DNA of 64,000 nucleotides from contig WTPW01000027.1 of NCBI GenBank assembly GCA_009809945.1, forward strand, positions 813,484-877,483. Reading direction: 5' to 3'. Below, one piece after another: positions 32,732 to 43,655 of the stretch (position 1 is the stretch's first letter; each line of letters begins with the position of its first letter). The DNA comes from Gigaspora margarita (Eukaryota; Glomeromycota; Glomeromycetes; Diversisporales; Gigasporaceae). The position numbers and the translations under genes were made by a program. Under the pieces are notes generated by a model, which searched no databases, was not told the DNA's origin, and saw nothing but the letters and a program-made list of their open reading frames with translations.

Positions 32732-34066
32732 AAATAAAGAAATTTACTTATTTGGATATTGATGACAACGTGAAAAATATCTTGGATAACAAGAGGTATC
32801 AATTATTATGGATTCCATATAATAAATTTGAACATATTAAAGAAATCGGGAAAGGAGGGTTTGCAACTGTTTATCATGCTAAATGTCTAATTGCATATGA
32901 GAATACTTTTAATAAATATTCGTTCGCAATTAAAAAAATTCATGATCAAGATTTTTTTGACGAGGTAAATTTGTTGAATGTTTGTTTATCATTTAAATAT
33001 AACTAATATACCGTATATGTTGTTTTTAAAGTTAAAAGCGTTTTGTGAGATCGGATATAAAAATCCATCGTTCTTAAAATGCTACGGGCTATCAAGAGAT
33101 GATTCAGGAAACTTTATTCTTATTTTGAAATATGCAGAAAAGGGTTCTTTACGTAATAATCTTCATGACGTATCGCAAATGAAATGGGAAGAAAAATTAA
33201 ATTTATTGTCGCGGCTGATGCTGGAAACGGCTGATGCTGGAAATTTTAATTATTTTAATATGAAATTTTTAAAAAATTTTAGGGCCTTTTGTTAGGGGGT
33301 TTTTTTTAGAGTTAGGTTAGGGTTTAGGGTTAGTTTTAATAATAAAAGAGTATAAGTGGATTTTGGTAGGACCTATTTTTTTAAATCAGCTTTTCTGATT
33401 TCCAGCTTCAGCCATTTCCAGCTTCAGCCGCGACATTTATTAAGTTGCATAACATCAGATCTTGAAGCAATTCATTCGCAAGGATTAGAACATCGAGACC
33501 TTCATAGTGGAAACATTTTGCAAGATGAATTGGATAACGCGTATATAACAGATTTGGGGCTCTCTAATACAAGGAAGGAAGTGTGCGGAGTTTTGCCTTA
33601 CATGGCACCAGAAATTTTACAAGGAAAACCATACACTCAAGCAGTTGATATTTATGCTTTGGGTATCATTATGACGGAAATATCAACCGGAAGAAAGGCT
33701 TTCGACGGTTATATTTTTGATGAACTTGCGATAAAAATTTGCCAAGGATTGCGACCAGAATTTACATATGGTACCCCTGATTGTTATATTAAATTAGCCA
33801 GACGATGTATGGAATCAAACCCAAAAAAACGACCTAATATCCGATATGTTAANGCTTTGATTACTACNTGGATTGAAGAAATAGAAAACCCTGATGATGA
33901 AAATGAAATAAAAAAACAATTTTTCGAAGCTAATAAAATTAAACCTATTATTGAACTGACAAAACGTTCTAGTCATAATTATATTAGTAAACTTATCGAC
34001 AAACAAGAAATATCCAACAGGTTAAAATTTGAAATTCCTAATGATTTATATAATCAAGCAGTATAG
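32732..34066 (+). pseudogene. Gene B, 3' half: kinase exons 3 and 4
   Basis: Exon 3 is 32732-32964 and exon 4 starts at 33032, with the same splice sites as the intact gene. The Gly-loop GKGGFATVYH, AIKKIH, HRDLHSGN, DLG and APE are preserved. Where the intact paralogue has an ATG, this copy has GTG, and no other in-frame ATG lies upstream in the exon. That argues the kinase part never had its own start. Exon 4 is cut at 33207 by a 227-bp MITE with a 7-bp target duplication, then resumes and is open to TAG at 34064. Two N bases (33853, 33868) mark unresolved positions. Confidence 0.88.
33201..33441. mobile_element. 227-bp MITE in kinase exon 4
   Basis: Inverted ends GTCGCGGCTGA(T/A)GCTGGAAA bound 33208-33434 and are flanked by ATTTATT on both sides. 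The two other kinase copies have the single uninterrupted site. The left end is itself tandemly doubled (CGGCTGATGCTGGAAA). The middle has a short telomere-like run (about 33310-33335). The 7-bp duplication does not point to one clear superfamily. Confidence 0.88.
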
Positions 34067-34691
34067 TACACTCCCTGGCAGTGATAACCGGAATTTTAAT
34101 TATCATTTTAGCCCTATGCGTTGACAAAGCCACGCTATGGTTATTATCGCGAGGATAACTAGATTTGTGGCTTATATGCTATGGAGGCTTATATGAAAGA
34201 TAATGTGTTTATATGCGATATAGATATACATGTAATCTCAGTGCTTTCTTATTTCGCTTGTCTTGTTCACTTGTTCTCTTCGCTGCACGATTACGATCTG
34301 GCTCTTTTGTGTTAGGACCACCCCCCATTCATTCGTTGCACCTAGCACCTCACTCGTTGTCATGTGTAGCGAGTTGAATGCGCCGCACCATAACGTGGGC
34401 TCGAACTTGCTACTTTATTAAAGTAGAATGCACCACACCATAGTGTGGGCACGTACTTTCAATCCTCATTTATGCTTTGTCACATGAGTATATTCATGAG
34501 TACATAAAATTTGTTAAGAGCACAGTATGCAATAACAACGGAAGAGAAAAGTGATGAAGTGAAGCTCCGCTCCCACCATGTATTTTCATAATATTTAATA
34601 AAGTTCATAATGTTTGATAAAGAAATCCGAACGAGAATAAAACCAATTTGATGACAATCGTAGCCACATATAACCCAATTTTTTTTATATT
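34067..34691. other. Intergenic stretch with GC-rich tandem repeat
   Basis: No gene is supported. Two copies of GAATGC(G/A)CC(G/A)CACCATA (from 34379 and 34428) form a short tandem repeat in an unusually GC-rich patch (34310-34460). Confidence 0.45.
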
Positions 34692-35329
34692 CAAATCGGT
34701 CTTTTGCGCATTTTAGGTCTTAGTAAACAAAGAATAAAAATAATAAATAAAACTTTTATATGGAGACGCAACGTTTATTGAAATTTAATAAGTTATTCTC
34801 TAAGTCTTAGAACATATAGGATTAAATTTTTATAAAAAAATACTTAAGGTTTTCAAGAACCATTGATTTTAATTAAAATTTTAATTTTAAAAAAATATAT
34901 TTTTTATATATTAGAACTTTGCATAATAAAACATTGTAAAATTCATAAAGAATAACCTAATACAAAAAGTATGTACTGTTTTATATAACAAGACATATAT
35001 ATATTTATTTCAGAACCATGTTTTTATAAATTTTGCAATATTTTGTTATGTAAACTTTAAGATATATAAAATATGGGGGTTTTTTCAAAAAACTTATAAT
35101 TTTTAATTAAATCAATGGTTCTCGAGAATCTTTTAGAATTTTTCTATAAAAGTTTAATCCTAAGACCCGGGGAATAAACATTAAATTTTTTAACAAATGT
35201 TTATAAAATAGTTTAGGAATGCGTTGGCATGTAAAATTTTGTTTATTTTTTTTTATTCTTTGCTTTCTAAGACCCTGAATAACCTCTATAAAATTTACAA
35301 TTTTGCTTATTATGCAAGGACCGATTTGC
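34692..35329. mobile_element. 640-bp foldback element
   Basis: The left end CAAATCGGTCTTTTGC is complementary to GCAAGGACCGATTTGC at the right end. Inner blocks such as GGTCTTAG..AAACAAAGAATAAAA and GAACCATTGATTTTAATTAA also recur inverted on the other arm. The arms have indels, so it is an imperfect foldback. No target duplication is resolved. Confidence 0.65.
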
Positions 35330-35379
35330 AAAATTAGCGATGATTTTTATTCAAATTCATAGCAATTGCTATTCACATT

Positions 35380-36533
35380 ATAGAGATTCTCGGTAACAGT
35401 CAGTAGTTTTGCAATTGAATAAACTGACAAAGTTAGCGAGTTTACGACTAATTAAAATTTGGCCATTGATCCAACGAGTGAGATGCTTAATATCTCTTAA
35501 TTCATTTCATACACGTTAACTTATTCGTCGAATATAAAGTTCTTTCGTTAATTAGTATATTTTAATAAACTATTCGAATTTATAGCATTAACACACTATA
35601 TCTTTTATTTAGCTTCATTTCTTTCATTAATAATACACATCACTCTGATTATATGGACATTTTTGAGACATTTTGTAAAAAAATTCAAAATGCCAATACA
35701 GTGAATATACCGACATTTTATATGAAATTTGGAAAAAAATTGTCGGTATAGAAAGATGTTATAATCAGATGTCGGTATAACCAGAGCGACGTGTAATTAT
35801 TTTTTATATGTAAAGATCTTTTATTAATCGATTCAAGTTTGTAACATTTATCAATGTCTTATATCTCTTAGTTTCACTTCATTCATGTTAACTTAAGTGA
35901 GTATAAAGATATATCTAAATAAGCTACTCAAATTCATAGCATTTACTACACTATATTTCTTATTTGTTTTTATTTCATTCACGTTAACTTCATTGATGGA
36001 TGTATTGTTCAAATTTATAGCACTTAAAATTACACCAAATCCCATAATTTTCATTTTACTTGCATTAGTTTATTTTTTATTTGATTACAAAAACGAAATT
36101 CGTCTCTCGCTTTTAATATATTTACTAGGGCGGCGAATCGTCCACGTGAGCATGTGTTAGTTAAAAAAAAATTAAAAAAGAGCCCAAAAATTAAAAAAAT
36201 TATAAAATTTAAAAAAAATTATCCTTTATAAATACCATTTCTAAACAGAACCTGTATATTAAGCAAATTCCAACTTTTCCTTTGTCTGGATTCATAGATC
36301 TTGTGCTATAAATTAAATTGAGAAACAACGAAAAAAAAAAACCAGTAATGTACAATCAACTTCTGAACTCTAAGTGATATACCGTGAATTAAAGTTTTGG
36401 GAACAGAATTCTATCAATGTTACCCATAATAAAGTTGTGCTACTTCGAAATTTTACAAAAACATTTGTACACTTGCATTAAATTATTTAAACATCTAGTT
36501 TGGATTTTTATTTTTCTCATATTTAAAAGTTAA
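35380..36533 (+). promoter_or_regulatory. 5'-flank module of gene C
   Basis: Homologous to 20000-21241. It contains CACGTG at 36143-36148 (386 bp before the start codon) and a 158-bp MITE at 35636-35793. The open frame at 35897-36160 is not supported as a gene, because the same sequence is non-coding upstream of the paralogues. Confidence 0.55.
35636..35793. mobile_element. 158-bp TA-flanked MITE
   Basis: Inverted ends CAC(A/G)TC(A/G)CTCTG(A/G)TTATA lie between TA dinucleotides, with inner matching GGACATTT and CGACATCT blocks. The paralogous flank at about 20555 lacks it. The ends look like pogo/Tigger-type repeats. Confidence 0.82.
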
Positions 36534-38843
36534 ATGAAGGTTTATAATAAACTATTTCATAAAAACTCAACTAATTTAGACCTTTGTTCTATTGGATACA
36601 ATTATCAAAATGGGATAGGAGTTGAAAAAGATGAACATAAGGCATTCCTTTATTATCAAAAATCCGCTAAGATGGGGAGTGCTTTTGGAATAAGTAACGT
36701 TGGATATTGTTATGAAAAAGGAATTGGAGTTGAAAGGGATGAACATAAGGCATTCATCTATTATAAAAAATCGGCGGAAATGGAGACGTTATGGGAATAT
36801 TTAACGTTGGTGTTTGTTATGGAATTGGAATTGGAGTTGAAAAGGATGAACCTAAGGCATTCATTTATTATCAAAAATCTGCTGAATGGGTGACACTGAT
36901 GGAATATTTAATATTGGGCTTTGTTATTTTAATGGAGTTGGAGTTGAAAGGGATGAACACAAAGCATTTGTTTATTACCAAAAATCTGCCGACATGGAAA
37001 ATATTTTTGGAATGAATAATGTTGGAGAGCTTTATCGACCTGGAGAAGGATTTTTACAGGGCTGTCCCCAATTTTCCGGGTCGGATGCGTCGGATGCGTC
37101 GGATCTAGGTCGACGTTTAGCCCTACTTGTTAGCAGGTTCTATAGCAAAATTATCAGCTGGGCATTTGTTACTTAATGAATGAATATGATTCATTAGTAA
37201 AATTTTTTATGATTATGGGGCAAAATTGATCAATTCCGGTCCAGTCGATCATGATTCCGATGCACTCCGACGTATCCCGACCCGGAATTTTGGGGACTCC
37301 CCTGTATGAGTTCTGGAGAAGGGGTTAAAAAAGATGAAAATATGGCATTTTTTTATTTTCAAAAAGCCGCTGGAATGGGGAGTGCTAATGCGATTAATGC
37401 GATTTGTAATTTTGGAGAATGTTATCAGAATGGAATCGGAGTTGGAAAAGATTTTAAAAAAGCTATGAATTGTATTTGAAATCTGCTAAACTGGGTCACG
37501 TTGGTGGAATAAAAAATGTTGGTTATTGTTATCGAAATGGTATTGGAACAAAAAAAGATTTAAAAGAGGCTGAGTGTTGGTTTCGAATGTAAATTTTTTT
37601 TTTTTTTTAAAAATATATATATATATATATGGAATAATAAATATTTAATTAATTGTTATTAAAGAGAAAAAAGTAAATCAAGGTATTTTTTAAATTTTCA
37701 TTTATTTTATTAAATATTTATATAATATTTTTATTGATTTAAAAATCAATAGAAATAAAGAAATTTTCTTATTCGGATATTGATGACAAAGTGAAAAATA
37801 TCTTGGATGATGAGAGGTATCAATTATTATGGATTCCATATAGTAAATTTGAACATATTAAAGAGATCGGGAAAGGACGGTTTGCAACTGTTTACCATGC
37901 CAAATGTCTAATTGAATATAAGGATACTTTAAATAAATATTCGTTCGCAATTAAAAAAATTCATGATCAAGATTTTTTTGAAGAGGTAAATTTGTTGAAT
38001 TTTGTTTAACATTTAAATATAACTAATATACCGTACCTGCTGTTTTTAAAGTTAAAAGCGTTTTGTGAAATCGGATATAAAAATCCATCGTTTTTAAAAT
38101 GCTACGGGTTATCAAGAGATGATTCAGGAAACTTTGTTCTTATTTTGAAATATGCAGAAAAAGGTTCTTTACGTAATAATCTTCACGAGGTATCGCAAAT
38201 GAAATGGGAAGAAAAATTAAATTTATTAAGTTGCATAACATCAGATCTTGAAGCAATTCACTCGCAAGGATTAGAACATCGAGATCTTCATAGTGGAAAC
38301 ATTTTGCAAGATGAATTAGATAACGCGTATATAACAGATTTGGGGCTCTCTAATATAAGAAAGGAAGTGTGTGGAGTTTTGCCTTACATGGCATCAGAAA
38401 TTTTACAAGGAAAACCATACACTCAAGCAGTTGATATTTATGCTTTGGGTATCATTATGACGGAAATATCAACCGGAAGAAAGGCTTTCGACGGTTATAT
38501 GTTTGATGAACTTGCGATAAAAATTTGCCAAGGATTGCGACCAGAATTTACATATGGTACCCCTGATTGTTATATTAAATTAGCCGGGCGATGTATGGAA
38601 TCAAATCCGAAAAAACGACCTAATATCCGATATGTTAACGCTTTGATTACTACGTGGATTGAAGAAATAGAAAACCCTGATGATGAAAATGAAATAAAAC
38701 AACAATTTTTAGAAGCTAATAAAACTAAACCTAACATTGGATCGTCAAAACCTCTGTATCATAACGATAAATATATCAGTAAACCTATCGATATACAAGA
38801 AATATCCAACAGGTTAAATTTTGATATTCCTAATGATTTATAA
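36534..38843 (+). pseudogene. Gene C: Sel1-kinase fusion, Sel1 part broken
   Basis: The Sel1 exon starts like its paralogues (MKVYNKLFHKNSTNLD) but shifts frame near 36783, near 36886 and near 37467. It is split by a MITE at 37057-37304, and the LGEG repeat segment is partly duplicated around it. The splice donor at 37589 is kept, but the micro-exon (37665-37682) is 18 nt rather than 20, so it no longer joins in frame. Kinase exons 3 (37753-37985) and 4 (38052-38843) are uninterrupted, with GKGRFATV, HRDLHSGN and DLG. APE is changed to ASE. There is a GTG where the intact gene has ATG. A free kinase product would need another start. Confidence 0.85.
37057..37304. mobile_element. 248-bp TA-flanked MITE in Sel1 exon
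   Basis: Inverted ends CAGGG..GTCCCCAA..TTCCGGGTCGG lie between TA dinucleotides (37055-37056, 37305-37306). It is GC-rich at the ends, with GTCGGATGC tandem motifs. A degenerate relative is at 2735-2907. The CAG start and TA flanks suggest a pogo/Tigger-like origin. Confidence 0.85.
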
Positions 38844-39034
38844 AGTGTATATAATATCGTGCGAAATTAATACAAGCTACAAAAAAAATTCTTGATTTCG
38901 CCATATTCAGGCGTATAAAGTACATATAACAAATATGTAATACATAGTGAATATGGTGCGAACAGTTTAAAGACATCAAATCGATTAATAATTTTTTTAA
39001 ATTGTATCTACTCAATAAAAAAATTTAAAGTTGC

Positions 39035-39095
39035 AAAATAAAATACGTAATTTGATAGCTTTTGACAATATCTATCAAACTACGTATTTTATTTT
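39035..39095. repeat. Near-perfect 24-bp stem hairpin
   Basis: AAAATAAAATACGTA(A)TTTGATAG (39035-39058) pairs with 39072-39095 with one mismatch, leaving a 13-nt loop. It lies about 190 bp after the last kinase stop codon. Confidence 0.8.
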
Positions 39096-39380
39096 AAGAA
39101 TTTATTGCTTGTTATTGAGAAGATGTAATTTTAAATTTATAAGTTTTTAAAATTTTCAGCAATATATAAAAAAATTATAAAAATTTTAACCAATCAAATT
39201 CAATTTTATAAGTAAATGATCGAAAAAATTTTCAGCTATAAAAATTTGACGCGACTAATCTGTTTGCACCATAGTACATGTCGAACGTAAAAGAATATTC
39301 TTTAAACAGAGGAAATTTTCTATAATTTATATTCACCTTAACACGAAATGGAACAATTTTAACGTTTTTCCTAATCCTAA

Positions 39381-39590
39381 CCATCAAAAAAGGACATTTA
39401 AAAGTAAAATTTGAGAACCCCCATTATAGTTAGGGTTAGATTATAACGTAGCCTCCATAGTAATTACATTTTTAGGCCGCAGACCATCAAAAAAGGACAT
39501 TTAAAAGTTAAATTTTGAGAACCCCCATTATAGTTAGGGTTAGATTATAATGTAGCCTCCATAGTAATTACATTTTTAATTATGCCGCAG
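39381..39590 (+). repeat. Two tandem copies of a 103-bp unit
   Basis: Both units start CCATCAAAAAAGGACATTTA, contain GTTAGGGTTAGATTATAA and end near GTAATTACATTTTTA. They differ at only a few positions, so the duplication is recent. Confidence 0.85.
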
Positions 39591-41962
39591 AAGGTGGGTT
39601 CCTAATTAAATTTAGTGCTATTCTGATCTTGAAATTCGATTGGTTCAAAAGTTACGGGTTTTGTGGGGTGCTAGGAAGCTCGTTCAGTAGAAATAATTTA
39701 TGCACACAAATTTAAATAAACTCTTAACATGACAAGCTCATAAAATTTTCATTTAATGATAATTTATATCACAAATACAGAGAACTCACAATTCATCTTT
39801 TAAATCATTTTATTTTATTCGATAATATCTATCTTAACGTGAAAATTTATGCCATTTTTAAATCGACAGTTCAAAATTCATCATCTCATTGAACGTATGT
39901 ATCATTTATCTTTTTAAAAATTACACACTAAGTACATCCTCTCTAAATGCAATCATTCTGGCCCAAATATATACTTGACCTTGACAAATGCGCTTTTTCT
40001 TATTGTTCTCTAAATACGCGTTGTCGAAAATTTAGTCCTATAGGGTGCACTTAGGGAGATTTCTCTGTACTGTCTGTGGCTTGCACACACACGACAATTG
40101 CACAATAAATTATTAAGCCTATAAAAAATTATTTTAATGAACTAAGTTTATTTTTTGACATACTATACATTTTATATATCAATAAAATACATAACAGTTT
40201 TTTTCACTTTTTATCATAATATGCATTCATAAACTTTGCGTCGAATTTATGAAATACCTCACAATCCAAAAATTTGACTATGATACTAATATATATTGTA
40301 ATACTGATCTTTTTGACTGTTCTAATCAAGTTAGGGTACATCTGTTACGCGTCATTTTATTATAAATTGACGCGTTTTATTTGTCAATTTTCACCGATTG
40401 AAAAATAAGTGTTATGATATTAAAATTCGGGATACCAAATTTTAACTGTCGAATTATAAATTAAATAAATCAATGCTAAATAAACCAAGAAATAAATTTT
40501 GGTCCTCTAATATATGATGCAAATAATCTTAACTTTTACATCAAATCCGCGTCACTTAAGTAATTTAAAGGTTAGCAATTTTAAAGAACCTTAACAATCC
40601 AATAATTCCTTGATGATTATTAGTCTTTTGTTTTTTCTTTCTTAAATTGTATCTTCTCGACCAATAAGTGTAATTCACAAAAAGAAATGCATTTCTTTAT
40701 AGATCTTATCCAAGGCTACAAGTCAAAAAGTTTTTTTTTTTGCTGTTTGTGAAATTTCGTGAGTTGCAATTTTGGATGTCTTCACAATTGTACCACATCG
40801 ATAACGCGTCTAACACATCTTATACATTTCATTAAACATAGAAATGCATACGCGTATATCGTGTGTTTTGATATACTCGATGACTAATAAATTCAGTGAT
40901 GTAATGTGACTTAATATTGATATAAAATATTTCCCAGTATCGCTGGGCAAAAAAGGGCACGTATTTAAAATGTGATATCGATGCTTTATAATTGTTATAC
41001 ATTATCGCGTGGTTTTGGACATTTTTATAACAAAAAAAAACAACCAGAATTTTATTATGACAAGCTGTTTACTTTTCTAAGTAAATAAAAAAAATACTAG
41101 GTATCTCTAGATGGAAGAACCTACGCATATGTTTAATGATATGTATTATTGCCATGTCTATTTCACGTGTCTATTTATATTATATTATATTATATTATTA
41201 TAATTATTATTTTTTTTTTTTTTTGGTATTTCTGTGTACTTGCATTCGATTGCAATATATTTAACAAATTTTTATTGATCTGGCATAACGAATTCAAATC
41301 ATTTAATATTGTATAAGAGACATTTCTAAACTACAAGATGAAATAAATAAATTTTTTCATAAAAAAACAATTTTCTACCTTCTATCGATATCGCTACTGT
41401 AGTATAAATGTTCGAACGTATTAAAGAATCAAACCTTTCATAAAACTCAAAGTTTAAATATTGGATTATTCATACCTTCAAAGACTTTAATTTGATACTT
41501 TCATATTCTGTAGATATTCTGTAGCTGGTGGTCAAAGCGAAGATGCAGTACGGGGATGTAAGTTTGTATTACCAAACAAACAAACAATCAATACTTTAAT
41601 ATCGATTTTTTGGCGGTAATCTTAATTTAGAATGGTGAATTGTCGAGACCATGCATTGTACATACATTACTATAGATTATGAGAGAACACGGACTCTTGT
41701 TTGAGTCTCATTTCTCTTTAGATTGAACTACCATTATATGCAATTATCCTTTTTTCTATAAATTACTTCTTTTTCTGTTTATGCTACTTTAAATTAATAA
41801 CGAAAGGCACAGTAGTCTGGAAGCTTCGGTAGAAAAATGGTTCACTTCATTCAAGTTTAAATAGGGTAAGTTTTCACAATGAAATAAACTATAAGTTATG
41901 TAGTCTAAGCCTTATTTTGTGTTACAAACACCGAAAGACATGCTGCGAAACGTCGACAATAC

Positions 41963-43138
41963 AATTCTTTCAATCGATTTTTTTTTTTTTGTGTTTAACA
42001 ACCGAGACCATTCGGTCAATCATTTATTAATTATTTGAAATTAAAGTACATATGGTACAAAGATCAACAATTACATGTAAGATATAGACTACTTTACCTG
42101 TGGCCCGAAGTTGGCTATAGTAGGACGGCAGTCCTTCATAGTCTTATTTTCCAGGTTTTAACCCTGGACTAACCAATCCACCACGCCTCATACAGCCTAG
42201 TCTCTCAGTAAACACCGCCAGGAGTTCGTGACTTGATCTTCACTACATCGTGACTTCGGTTAAACAAATCGTAGTTCCAAACTAACAAGTTCAAACCCTG
42301 AGAGTTTTGGACACCAAGTCTAAGCCTCAACGGCAAGCTTGTTCATAATAGGGGACGTGGAATAATATCGATCTGCATCGATAATATATAAAACGATATT
42401 TTTAGGCCAAATCATAGGTAAATCGATATTTTTGCAATTTGTAATGCCGTGTAACATTACGAATTTCGGGCAAAATTTAGATATAATTTGGGCCGTTCAA
42501 TATAAATTTTGAAAATTGGGGTAAAATCACCACCCTAAAAAAGTTAAAATTTCAAGATCAGGTATAACATAGCACGATCAAGAAAATTCAAAACAAACAT
42601 TCGTTTTGTCAAAAATCGCTTACTGGGATCTGTTATGGCTCAAAATTTAGCCTATGAAAGGGCCTTCTGCGCATTAGTAAAAAATTTTTCTTGCAAAATT
42701 TTGATATATATAGTACCTTCTAACCCAATTTAGTGACAAGACCCTAACCCTAACTAAACAAAACAAAATTTTACTTCAAAACTTTTTTGGAAAAAGTAGT
42801 GGAAGTCTTTAGTTATTGATCACATTATATGCATCTGCATTTTGATTGGTTCGTTCAATGTAAATCGATATAAATCGATATTTTTAACCAAATCGATCGA
42901 TATTTTTGCAAAATCAAATCGATATTATTCCTCGTCCCTGGTCCGTCCTGACTGCCGTCATTGACGTCCTGGGTCCCTGGTACCATGGTGTTGCAGTTTC
43001 CATTGCATCCAGCTAAGCCTCTTCATAGAAAATTGATATCCGCCGTCAACAAGATTTGAACCGGCGACCTTCCGATTTGCGACCTTGGAGCATAACCGCT
43101 AAGCTATCGGACCCGAGGTCTAATTCTTTCAATCAATT
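41963..43138 (-). mobile_element. tRNA-derived SINE with 17-bp TSD, split by a MITE
   Basis: On the minus strand the head at about 43115 carries GATAGCTTAGCGGTTATGC (A box) and GGTCGCCGGTTCAAATC (B box). The tail is poly-A (T run at 41978-41990). Direct repeats AATTCTTTCAATC(G/A)ATT flank it (41963-41979, 43122-43138). It is related to 29979-30515 at the head and in the GGACCCAGGAC block. It is interrupted by a MITE at about 42350-42940. Confidence 0.88.
42350..42940. mobile_element. MITE nested in SINE
   Basis: Inverted ends GGGACG(T/A)GGAATAATATC, followed on both sides by repeated ATCGATAT motifs, separate two halves of the SINE. No target duplication is clear. A copy of the dispersed repeat with a CCCTAACCCTAAC run lies in its interior (about 42640-42790). 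Confidence 0.75.
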
Positions 43139-43655
43139 TTTCAGTGGTAATCTTAATTTGAAATAGTGAATTGTCAGGATAACAATATTATTGGAATTTT
43201 AGATTATCGAGACAATAAGGAGTTCAAAATTAAAATTCTTAAATCTTATTTTAATAAAATAAGAAGACGTATTTATTATCAAATAAAGTGATGTACAAAT
43301 CTTATTTATTTTTTCGAATACACTTATTTATTCTTCTAATATCGTGTTATGCTTAACATGCCTAAAATTTCACATTGACAACGTCAAATTAAACGAATAA
43401 AATAATTTTTTAAAGACACTTATGAATGGATACTCAACTACTAAAGTTCTGGGTAAAGAAGTGGACAAACTATTGGAATTAATACAAGCCATAGAATTCT
43501 TATTATACATGAAAAACAATTAAATCTAATAATTTTTTCAAGTTCTTTAACACTCTTAAGACCTACTTTCATGTTCATACTACACATTTTGAATATTAGA
43601 AACAAGATTTATTCTTTTTTGTTTGAGATTGCTATCCTCTTTAGGCAAAGAAATG
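43139..43655. other. AT-rich stretch, no gene seen
   Basis: Nothing coding is supported. Its beginning (GTGGTAATCTTAATTTGAAA) repeats sequence at 41613-41650 on the other side of the SINE. Confidence 0.4.

Larger units (their letters stand above)
38844..41962. other. Gene-free stretch after the array
   Basis: No gene is supported. The part around 39760-39860 resembles the spacer at 18690-18770 (ATTTATTA..AACGTGAAAATTTAT), so it is an old flank of the array. It contains a hairpin (39035-39095), a tandem duplication (39381-39590) and simple repeats near 41170-41223. Confidence 0.45.

Noticed and set aside
35897..36160. 87-codon hydrophobic frame upstream of gene C
   Set aside because: The paralogous flanks carry the same sequence with stops, so it is non-coding promoter DNA.
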